From Streptosporangiaceae bacterium (GTDB lineage: Bacteria; Actinomycetota; Actinomycetes; Streptosporangiales; Streptosporangiaceae): a DNA stretch of 6,898 bases. Shown in pieces: positions 1 through 5,212 of this stretch. The notes below the pieces were generated by a model that did no database searches, was not told the origin of the DNA, and worked only from the letters and a program-made list of their open reading frames with translations. A program made the position numbers and the translations under genes. Each line of letters starts with the position of its first letter. Positions within the stretch are counted from its first letter, which is position 1. The stretch is taken from assembly GCA_030039095.1 (NCBI GenBank), contig JASHQP010000005.1, forward strand, positions 1 to 6,898. The letters run 5' to 3'.

Positions 1-60
1 CCACGGCTCGAAGTCGTCGTAGCTCAGCGGCCAGGCTGGGGAAGGGCCGTCGGCGTGTCG
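1..60 (-). pseudogene. Fragment of a third GMC oxidoreductase, 5'-truncated
   Basis: Read on the minus strand, these bases encode HADGPSPAWPLSYDDFEPW, preceded by an Arg codon. This matches residues 104-122 of the GMC protein at 85-1641 (HVDGLSPAWPVSYDEFEPW) and the equivalent stretch of the one at 5213-6769. By hand count the DNA agrees with each at about 49 of 60 bases, with different mismatches, so it is a third sequence and not a copy of either. Upstream on the minus strand (from about base 60 rightwards) the expected LRPEDFGE-type sequence is absent and a Pro-rich frame appears, so about 103 N-terminal codons are missing. The rest of the gene would lie left of the window. It is either a truncated paralogue next to the GMC gene 1 start or an assembly join at the edge. 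Confidence 0.7.
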
Positions 61-72
61 CGGCGGCGGGGC

Positions 73-76
73 GGAG
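73..76 (+). promoter_or_regulatory. Ribosome binding site of GMC gene 1
   Basis: GGAG lies 8 nt upstream of the ATG at 85 and 11 nt upstream of the GTG at 88. The ATG has the better spacing, so this site favours it. It does not support the GTG at 55, which lies upstream of the motif. Confidence 0.5.
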
Positions 77-84
77 ATGATGGC

Positions 85-1641
85 ATGGTGACCGAACACT
101 ATGACGTCATCATCATCGGAACCGGGGCCGGCGGCGGAACGCTGGCGCACACGCTGGCCCCGTCGGGCAAGCGGATCCTGATGCTGGAACGCGGCGACTA
201 CCTGCCGCGGGAGAAGGAGAACTGGGATCCGTCGTCCGTGTTCATCGACGGCCGGTACATCTCGAAGGACACCTGGTACGACGCTGACGGCAAGGCGTTC
301 CAGCCGCAGGTGCACTACTTCGTCGGCGGCGCAACGAAGATGTACGGCGCGGCGCTCTACCGGCTGCGGCCGGAGGATTTCGGCGAGATCCAGCACGTCG
401 ACGGGCTGTCACCGGCGTGGCCGGTGAGCTACGACGAGTTCGAGCCGTGGTACACGAAGGCCGAGTGGCTGTACCAGGTGCGCGGCACGCACGGCGAGGA
501 CCCGACCGAGGGGCACTGGTCGAAGCAGTACCCGTGGCCGGCGGTCTCGCACGAGCCGCGGATCAAGGAGATCGCCGACGCGCTGCGCGACGGCGGCTAC
601 CACCCGTTCTCCGCGCCGTGCGGGGTTCTGCTGGACGAGGCCAACCGGCCCAAGAGCACGTGCATCCGGTGCGACACCTGCGACGGCTTCCCGTGCCTGG
701 TGCACGCCAAGTCCGACGCCGAGACCATGGCGGTCCGCCCGATCATCGATCGCGACAACGTCACCCTGCTGGTGAACACCGAAGTGGAGCGGCTCGAGAC
801 CGACGCCGGCGGCGGGGCGGTGACCGGCGTCGTGGTGTCGCGCGGCGGGCAGCGCGAGGTGTACGAAGGCGACGTCGTGGTGGTCGCGGCGGGCGCGGCC
901 AACAGCGCCCGGATCCTGCTCCGTTCGGCGTCCGACCGGCACCCGGCGGGCCTGGCCAACGGCTCCGACCAGGTCGGCCGCAATTACATGTTCCACAACA
1001 GCAACGCCGTCGTGGCCATCGACAAACAGCGCAACGACACGGTGTTCCAGAAGACGCTCGGCCTCAACGACTTCTACTTCGCCGGTGACGGAAGGGAGTG
1101 GCCGCTGGGGAACATCCAGATGGTCGGCAAGTCGAACTGGGCCGCGATGAAGGGTGAGGAGCCCAAGCTGACCAAGCTCGCGCCGCGCATCGCCCTGGAG
1201 GAGGTCGCCCGGCACGCGGTGGACTTCTGGCTGACCACCGAGGATGTGCCCAAGCAGGCCAACCGGGTCACGGTCAACGGCGCCGGGAACATCCACCTGG
1301 CCTACGAGCAGACCAACGAGGAGGAAGCCAAGGGCCTGTACGGCGAGCTGCGGAAGATCATCAATCACGTCGGGCTGGCCGCTCATCACCTGCTCGAGAA
1401 GAACTTCTACATGAACATGAGCATCCCGATCGCGGGCTGCGCGCACCAGGCGGGTACCTGCCGGTTCGGCAGCGACCCGGCGACGTCGGTGCTCGACGTG
1501 AACTGCAAGGCCCACGAGGTCGACAACCTGTACGTCGTGGACACCAGCTTCATGCCGAGCATCGGCGCGGTGAACCCGGCCCTGACCGCCATGGCCAACG
1601 CGATCCGGGTCGGCGAGCACCTGCTGGAGCGAACCAGGTGA
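85..1641 (+). CDS. GMC-family FAD-dependent oxidoreductase (copy 1)
   Basis: This 518-residue protein is a complete glucose-methanol-choline flavoenzyme that should oxidise an alcohol or sugar hydroxyl using FAD. The N-terminus has the Rossmann motif GTGAGG (residues 12-17) with the acidic end of the second strand at E35 (LERG). The GMC N-terminal signature is around 80-98 (VGGATKMYGAALYRLRPED). The C-terminal domain carries HQAGTCRFG and NPALT; H454 and N497 correspond to the family's catalytic His/Asn pair. C193, C196, C199 and C204 form a C-x2-C-x2-C-x4-C motif that could hold an Fe-S cluster or another metal. No signal peptide or membrane segment is seen, so it is probably cytoplasmic. 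The ATG at 85 is chosen from GGAG spacing; GTG 88 aligns with the start of the paralogue at 5213-6769, and GTG 55 would add an Arg-rich tail without homology. The substrate is unknown. Confidence 0.93.
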   Translation: MVTEHYDVIIIGTGAGGGTLAHTLAPSGKRILMLERGDYLPREKENWDPSSVFIDGRYISKDTWYDADGKAFQPQVHYFVGGATKMYGAALYRLRPEDFGEIQHVDGLSPAWPVSYDEFEPWYTKAEWLYQVRGTHGEDPTEGHWSKQYPWPAVSHEPRIKEIADALRDGGYHPFSAPCGVLLDEANRPKSTCIRCDTCDGFPCLVHAKSDAETMAVRPIIDRDNVTLLVNTEVERLETDAGGGAVTGVVVSRGGQREVYEGDVVVVAAGAANSARILLRSASDRHPAGLANGSDQVGRNYMFHNSNAVVAIDKQRNDTVFQKTLGLNDFYFAGDGREWPLGNIQMVGKSNWAAMKGEEPKLTKLAPRIALEEVARHAVDFWLTTEDVPKQANRVTVNGAGNIHLAYEQTNEEEAKGLYGELRKIINHVGLAAHHLLEKNFYMNMSIPIAGCAHQAGTCRFGSDPATSVLDVNCKAHEVDNLYVVDTSFMPSIGAVNPALTAMANAIRVGEHLLERTR

Positions 1642-1662
1642 CCCGGTCCGGCCGTTACCCTG

Positions 1663-1706
1663 TTTCTGGATGCGAGAGGAGGCATTTCTGGATGCGAGAG
1701 GAGGCC
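1663..1706 (+). repeat. 22-bp tandem duplication carrying a Shine-Dalgarno sequence
   Basis: Two head-to-tail 22-bp units (1663-1684 and 1685-1706) are identical except for their last base (A versus C). Each begins TTTCTGGATGCG and contains GAGAGGAGG (1674-1682 and 1696-1704), a near-ideal ribosome binding site. The first unit starts 21 nt after the GMC gene 1 stop codon and the second ends 8 nt before the DUF6247 start. Because 22 is not a multiple of 3, the ATG codons in the two units (1670 and 1692) lie in different frames. The repeat could be a duplicated ribosome binding site, a paired operator for the downstream gene pair, or a simple slippage product. Confidence 0.9.
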
Positions 1707-1718
1707 TCGTCGAAATGA
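1692..1718 (+). CDS. Possible 8-codon leader ORF coupled to the DUF6247 gene
   Basis: ATG 1692 opens the frame MREEASSK and ends in TGA 1716-1718, which overlaps the DUF6247 start codon as ATGA. AGGAGG in the first repeat unit (1677-1682) stands 9 nt before this ATG, a good spacing. The second copy of the site lies inside the leader ORF, upstream of the DUF6247 ATG. The arrangement would allow termination-reinitiation coupling. Any start codon followed by A creates a TGA in this frame, so the overlap alone is weak evidence; the ribosome binding site strengthens it. Confidence 0.35.
   Translation: MREEASSK
1696..1704 (+). promoter_or_regulatory. Ribosome binding site deciding the DUF6247 start
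   Basis: GAGAGGAGG in the second repeat unit ends 10 nt before ATG 1715. The in-frame alternative at ATG 1670 has only GTTACCCTGTTTCTGG before it, with no purine-rich site, so 1715 is the better start. Confidence 0.6.
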
Positions 1719-2068
1719 CGGCCGGGCACAGCCAGGGTGATGAGCCGCTGATTCCCATGCCCGCACTGACACTCGACGCCCTCCGCCAAGCGGTGGCGAC
1801 CGTCGCGCCATCTCGGCTGCCCGAGTTCTTCCAGGAAATCGAGGAAGCCTTCAGCCAGGCCGGAGACGAAGACAGCGTTTTCCCGATCCGGCACTTCTAC
1901 CGGCGCTGGGGCGCCGCCATTGCGATCGAGCGCCGTCCCTCGGTGGCCGCTCGGCTGCACACCGCGGAGCGCGCCCTGACCGACCCCGATGCTGACGTCC
2001 GGGAACGGGCCATCCGGGAAACCGCCGAGATCGTGCAAGCGGCCTACCGAGAGGTCGCAGATGGCTGA
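1715..2068 (+). CDS. DUF6247-family protein, likely antitoxin partner of the next gene
   Basis: This 117-residue, highly charged, mostly helical protein has the pattern I associate with actinobacterial DUF6247: a short variable N-terminus, LIPMPALTLDALRQA, then VAPSRLPEFFQEIEEAFSQA, a central RRWGAAIAIERRP and a helical tail. No catalytic motif, membrane segment or classical DNA-binding motif is evident. Its stop codon overlaps the start of the RelE/ParE-like gene by 8 nt, so the two are almost certainly cotranslated, in the usual antitoxin-first order. The antitoxin role is inferred from this arrangement; the family assignment is from memory of its sequence pattern. ATG 1670 would add 15 residues with no ribosome binding site. 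The 22-bp tandem repeat directly upstream could be its operator. Confidence 0.8.
   Translation: MTAGHSQGDEPLIPMPALTLDALRQAVATVAPSRLPEFFQEIEEAFSQAGDEDSVFPIRHFYRRWGAAIAIERRPSVAARLHTAERALTDPDADVRERAIRETAEIVQAAYREVADG
2049..2054 (+). promoter_or_regulatory. Ribosome binding site of the toxin-like gene
   Basis: GAGAGG lies within the last codons of the DUF6247 gene, 6 nt before ATG 2061. It fixes the start of the small downstream protein and argues against the longer open frame from 1989, whose extra residues lie entirely inside the DUF6247 gene. Confidence 0.6.
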
Positions 2069-2312
2069 GTGGCGCTGGGAATGCGTCACTGATGATCTGC
2101 TCGACGGGCTGCCACCCGAGGCTCTGTCGGCCATCGGGCGCTCAGCGGGGGAACTGGCCGTACGCGAGTCAATAATCTTCCAGGACGGCGCGGAATTCAC
2201 CGGCGATCCGCCCGGCCTGCGGACGATCCAGCGAGGTCCGCTAATGATCGTTTACCTGACAGATGTCCGGGGCGAGCGCGTGGTCATCATCCAGGTGAAC
2301 TGGGCCGGCTAA
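2061..2312 (+). CDS. Small RelE/ParE-like protein, putative toxin
   Basis: The 83-residue protein has the outline of a RelE/ParE-superfamily toxin: a leading strand (MAEWRWECV), a helical middle (about 12-36), a loop, then [19 protein letters not shown] and [11 protein letters not shown], which resemble the C-terminal beta strands that carry the active surface in this fold. I cannot assign catalytic residues, and the similarity is one of pattern rather than a firm motif match. RelE members cut ribosome-bound mRNA and ParE members poison gyrase; which applies here cannot be told. The gene overlaps DUF6247 by 8 nt (ATGGCTGA). Codon 61 onward overlaps the 3' end of the opposite-strand DUF389 gene. 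It is visibly less GC-biased than its neighbours (for example AATAATC, GGAATTC) and uses a TAA stop, which hints at separate acquisition. Confidence 0.7.
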   Translation: MAEWRWECVTDDLLDGLPPEALSAIGRSAGELAVRESIIFQDGAEFTGDPPGLRTIQRGPLMIVYLTDVRGERVVIIQVNWAG

Positions 2313-3257
2313 AACGCGCGAGCGGCCGCCGGGAACGCTGCGGGAGCGCCAGATGAGGCGTTGCAGGCGCATGACCAGCGCACCGACCACGATCAGCACA
2401 ACCACGTTCAGCAGCAGCTGGTACGTGGAGCCCAGGGCCCGGCCCCAGTCCGCATACGCGATCGACAGGCCCATGTTGGCGGCGGCCGGGATCGTGGTGA
2501 CCGAGATGAACACGCCGATCAGCGCGCCCGCCCGGGACTCGGTCAGCGACACCACCCCGGCGATGCCGGCCAGCACCGCGACCACGACGGAGAAGAAGTC
2601 GGGGCTGCTGATCAGCGCCGAGACCGGGCGGACACCCTGGTAGAACGCCTGCGGGGTCTCGCCGGACCCCCGGATGATCAGGCCGAACGCCATGGTCAGG
2701 ATGATCGCGGCCAGGAACCCGGCCACCAGCGCCATCAGCCCGCGGGTCGCCTGCTGCCCGTTGCGCCGGTCGATGCCGAGAGCGACGCCCATGATCGCGT
2801 TGTACTCCGGACCGACGACCATGGCCCCGACGAGGAGGATCTGCGAGTTGATCAGGATGCCGACGGCTCCGATCAGCCCGGCGATCGCCAGCAGGATGTA
2901 GAAGCTGGGCGCGTACACGGCCTCGGAGCGGATCCTCGCGTCGACCACGTCCCACACGGGGGCGATGTCCCGCTGCACGAGGCCGAACTTTGCCGCCGAG
3001 GAGGGCTGCTCTCCGACGACAGCGTCGACGACCTCGATCGCGAGCGGGCCGGAACCAGCGTCGCAGCGCGCCTCGAGTTCGGTCAGCACCGAGTTGGCGG
3101 CGGACGACCGGACGTCGCACTGCACGGCATCGCCCGCTGGCCGTCGCGCCGCGCCGGGAAGAACCACCAGGTTCGACACGCCGGGCTCGGCGGCCAGCAG
3201 GGCGACGACCCGTTCCGTCACCTCACCAGCGGTCACGACCCGCAGGTGAAACGTCAC
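2241..3257 (-). CDS. DUF389-family integral membrane protein
   Basis: This 338-residue protein has the two-part DUF389 layout. A soluble N-terminal region (about 1-105), beginning [18 protein letters not shown] and including [17 protein letters not shown], precedes about six membrane segments near 117-135, 137-160, 172-196, 221-240, 243-262 and 279-299. The family hallmark [14 protein letters not shown] (142-155) sits in the second helix. The family's function is not known. The GTG at 3257 gives the usual family N-terminus and lies 9 nt after the GH15 stop, so it is probably the last gene of a GMC-GH15-DUF389 operon. The only Shine-Dalgarno-like bases (GAGG) run into the start codon itself. 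The C-terminal 23 residues (from about 316) are antisense to the toxin-like gene and look like read-through into it rather than native sequence. Confidence 0.9.
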   Translation of the reverse strand: MTFHLRVVTAGEVTERVVALLAAEPGVSNLVVLPGAARRPAGDAVQCDVRSSAANSVLTELEARCDAGSGPLAIEVVDAVVGEQPSSAAKFGLVQRDIAPVWDVVDARIRSEAVYAPSFYILLAIAGLIGAVGILINSQILLVGAMVVGPEYNAIMGVALGIDRRNGQQATRGLMALVAGFLAAIILTMAFGLIIRGSGETPQAFYQGVRPVSALISSPDFFSVVVAVLAGIAGVVSLTESRAGALIGVFISVTTIPAAANMGLSIAYADWGRALGSTYQLLLNVVVLIVVGALVMRLQRLIWRSRSVPGGRSRVLAGPVHLDDDHALAPDICQVNDH

Positions 3258-3267
3258 CTCGTGGGCT
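3254..3267 (-). repeat. 14-nt element over the DUF389 start (copy A)
   Basis: On the minus strand this reads AGCCCACGAGGTGA, with the DUF389 GTG start near its end and the last base of the GH15 TGA stop as its first base. The same 14 bases occur at 5141-5154, placed identically over the GH15 start codon. It could be a shared translation-initiation element or a remnant of duplication during operon assembly. Confidence 0.8.
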
Positions 3268-5144
3268 CAGGAATCGAGCACTATCTCCCGCAGCGAGCCG
3301 AGACCGTGATCGATCTGGTGATCGAGGTTGATCGCGGCATTGATCAGCGACAGGTGGGTGAACGCCTGCGGGAAGTTGCCGAGCTGCTCGCCGGTGGAGC
3401 TGATCTCCTCGGAGTACAGGCCCAGGTGGTTGGTGTAGGTCTGCATCTTCTCGAAGGTCAGCCGGGCGTCGTCGAGCCGGCCGGCCCTGGCCAGCGCGTC
3501 GACGTACCAGAACGTGCACAGCGAGAACGTGCCCTCGTCGCCGGCCAGACCGTCCGGGGAGGCGGACGGGTTGTACCGGTAGACCAGGCTGTCCGAGACC
3601 AGCTCGCGGTCCATGGCGTTCAGCGTTGACAGCCACATCGGGTCGCGCGGCGCGATGAAGCCCAGCAGCGGCATCTTCAGCAGCGAGGAGTCGAGAACGT
3701 CGGTGTCGTAGTGCTGGGTGAACGCGCCGATCTTGGGGTGCCAGCCACGCTCCATGACCTGGTTGTAGATCTTGTCTCGCTCGGTCGTCCACTTGGCCAG
3801 GTTGGCGGGCCTGCCGCGGCGCTCGGCGATCCTGATCGCCCGGTCCAGGGCGACCCACGACTGGAACCGGCCGTACGTGAAGTTCTTCCGGCCGCCGCGC
3901 GTCTCCCAGACGCCCTCGTCCGGCTGGTCCCAGTGGTCGCACAGCCAGTCGGTGATGCCGGCGATCGAGACCCAGCCCTCGTGGCCCATCTCCCCGGTGC
4001 GCGCGTCGGCCAGCTCGATGGCGTCCATCGACTCGCCGTAGATGTCGAGCTGAAGCTGGTCGGCGGCGCCGTTGCCGATGCGCACCGGGCGGGAGCCGCG
4101 CCAGCCCTCGAAGTGATCCAGGGTCTCTTCGGTCAGGTCCGAGGTGCCGTCGACCCGGTACATGATCTTCAGCGGGCCGGATCCGTTGCCGGACGCCTCG
4201 GTGGTGCGGTCCCGCAGCCACTGCATGAACGCGGCCGCCTCGTCGACGTAGCCCAGGCCGAGCAGGGCGTAGATGGAGAACGAGGCGTCCCGGATCCATG
4301 TGTACCGGTAGTCCCAGTTGCGCTCGCCGCCGACCTGCTCCGGCAGCCCGGCGGTTGGCGCGGCGACCAGCGCGCCGGTGGGGGCGTACGTCATGAGCTT
4401 GAGCGTCATCGCCGAGCGGGCCACCATCTCGCGCCAGCGGCCGCGGTAGGTGGACCGATGCAGCCAGTCGCCCCAGAAACGGGCGGTCTCGTCGGCCATG
4501 GCCTGCGCCTCCTCGGGCGAGACCAGCCGCTTCGGCAGGCCGCCCATGGACTCGAGCACCATTCCGCCGATCTCGCCCTCGCGCAGCGTGCGGGTCCACT
4601 GCAGGCCGCTGCCGTCCTGCTCGATCGTGAGGTCCAGGTCGCGCAGGGACACCCCGACCGGCGCGATGCCGCTCACCGACAGGTCCATGTCGTCGGTGTG
4701 GAACATGGCCCCGTACTCGGAGTACTCCAGCTTGTGCGGGGTCCTGCCGTAGTTGAAGCGCGGGTGGATCTGGATCCGGAACTTCATCGTGCCCCGCACG
4801 ACCTTGATGTTGCGCACCAGCTTGTGCCGGTCGGTGGCCTTGTGGCCGGCGATCGGCATGAAGTCGTGAACCTCGCCGACGCCGTCCGGGGTCATGAACC
4901 TGGTGACCAGGATCGCGCTGTCCGGCAGGTACAGCTGCTTGCTCACGTAGTCGTCCCGGTCGGGGGCGATCCGGCAGAGGCCACCCTTGTCCGCATCGAG
5001 CAGAGACGCGAACACGCTGGGTGAGTCGAAGCGGGGCACGCAGAACCAGTCCACGCACCCGTCGGTGGTGACCAGCGCGGCCGTCTGCAGGTCGCCGATC
5101 AGCCCGTGGTCGCTGATGTTGGGATAGCGGTCCAAGATCCTCAC
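3267..5144 (-). CDS. GH15-family glycoside hydrolase (glucoamylase/trehalase type)
   Basis: This 625-residue enzyme should hydrolyse alpha-glucosidic bonds with inversion, releasing beta-glucose from trehalose or alpha-glucans. The N-terminal third ([11 protein letters not shown] at 15-25, then [15 protein letters not shown]) is the beta-sandwich region typical of bacterial members; the catalytic (alpha/alpha)6 barrel follows from about residue 240. Recognisable blocks are [17 protein letters not shown] (273-289), [18 protein letters not shown] (346-363), [17 protein letters not shown] (411-427), [11 protein letters not shown] (536-546) and [20 protein letters not shown] (578-597). By analogy with fungal glucoamylase, E414 would be the general acid and E579 the base. 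Trehalase versus glucoamylase activity cannot be decided by eye. There is no signal peptide, so it is likely cytoplasmic. GTG 5144 starts the homologous region; TTG 5135 is an alternative. An upstream in-frame extension exists but overlaps GMC gene 2 out of frame and is not real. Confidence 0.93.
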   Translation of the reverse strand: MRILDRYPNISDHGLIGDLQTAALVTTDGCVDWFCVPRFDSPSVFASLLDADKGGLCRIAPDRDDYVSKQLYLPDSAILVTRFMTPDGVGEVHDFMPIAGHKATDRHKLVRNIKVVRGTMKFRIQIHPRFNYGRTPHKLEYSEYGAMFHTDDMDLSVSGIAPVGVSLRDLDLTIEQDGSGLQWTRTLREGEIGGMVLESMGGLPKRLVSPEEAQAMADETARFWGDWLHRSTYRGRWREMVARSAMTLKLMTYAPTGALVAAPTAGLPEQVGGERNWDYRYTWIRDASFSIYALLGLGYVDEAAAFMQWLRDRTTEASGNGSGPLKIMYRVDGTSDLTEETLDHFEGWRGSRPVRIGNGAADQLQLDIYGESMDAIELADARTGEMGHEGWVSIAGITDWLCDHWDQPDEGVWETRGGRKNFTYGRFQSWVALDRAIRIAERRGRPANLAKWTTERDKIYNQVMERGWHPKIGAFTQHYDTDVLDSSLLKMPLLGFIAPRDPMWLSTLNAMDRELVSDSLVYRYNPSASPDGLAGDEGTFSLCTFWYVDALARAGRLDDARLTFEKMQTYTNHLGLYSEEISSTGEQLGNFPQAFTHLSLINAAINLDHQIDHGLGSLREIVLDS

Positions 5145-5154
5145 CTCGTGGGCT
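5141..5154 (-). repeat. 14-nt element over the GH15 start (copy B)
   Basis: AGCCCACGAGGTGA on the minus strand is identical in all 14 bases to 3254-3267, and its GTG is again the start codon. It directly follows the 17-bp tandem repeats. GAGG overlaps the start rather than preceding it at normal spacing, so initiation here may depend on coupling or on a non-standard leader. Confidence 0.8.
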
Positions 5155-5205
5155 AGTGGTTTCGGTGGGGCAGTGGTTTCGGTGGGGCAGCGAGTTCGGT
5201 GGGGT
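5155..5205 (-). repeat. 17-bp tandem repeat between GMC gene 2 and GH15
   Basis: On the plus strand, AGTGGTTTCGGTGGGGC occurs twice in perfect tandem (5155-5171 and 5172-5188). A third unit at 5189-5205 matches at about 13 of 17 positions, and a weak fourth (5206-5222, about 11 of 17) runs into the last codons of GMC gene 2. The array fills nearly all of the 68-nt gap between the two genes. It has no inverted symmetry or spacer pattern. It might be a regulator-binding array, an mRNA spacer that sets relative expression, or a simple minisatellite. Confidence 0.85.
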
Positions 5206-5212
5206 GGTGGGT

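Noticed and set aside
55..84. N-terminal extension of GMC gene 1 from GTG 55
   Set aside because: It adds MSRRRGGDDG, absent from the paralogue, and overlaps the antisense GMC fragment; the GGAG at 73-76 serves ATG 85.
1637..1659. Terminator after GMC gene 1 (GGTGAC/GTTACC stem, 11-nt loop)
   Set aside because: Only 6 bp with a G-U pair, overlapping the stop codon, and no T-tract; not convincing.
1670..1714. N-terminal extension of the DUF6247 protein from ATG 1670
   Set aside because: No ribosome binding site precedes it, and the extra residues are encoded by the tandem repeat.
409..1758. Long open frame on the minus strand opposite GMC gene 1 (449 residues)
   Set aside because: It is antisense to a clear GMC gene, has the Arg/Val/Gly/His-rich content expected from the reverse complement of GC-rich codons, and shows no domain.
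2313..2350. Bidirectional terminator between the two convergent blocks
   Set aside because: Contains only a short CGCT/AGCG stem and a GCGGCCGC palindrome, and it lies inside the DUF389 reading frame; nothing beyond background for this base composition.
2361..3629. Long open frame on the plus strand opposite DUF389 and the end of GH15 (422 residues)
   Set aside because: Low-complexity Gln/Arg/Asp/His-rich shadow of two well-supported minus-strand genes; no motif.
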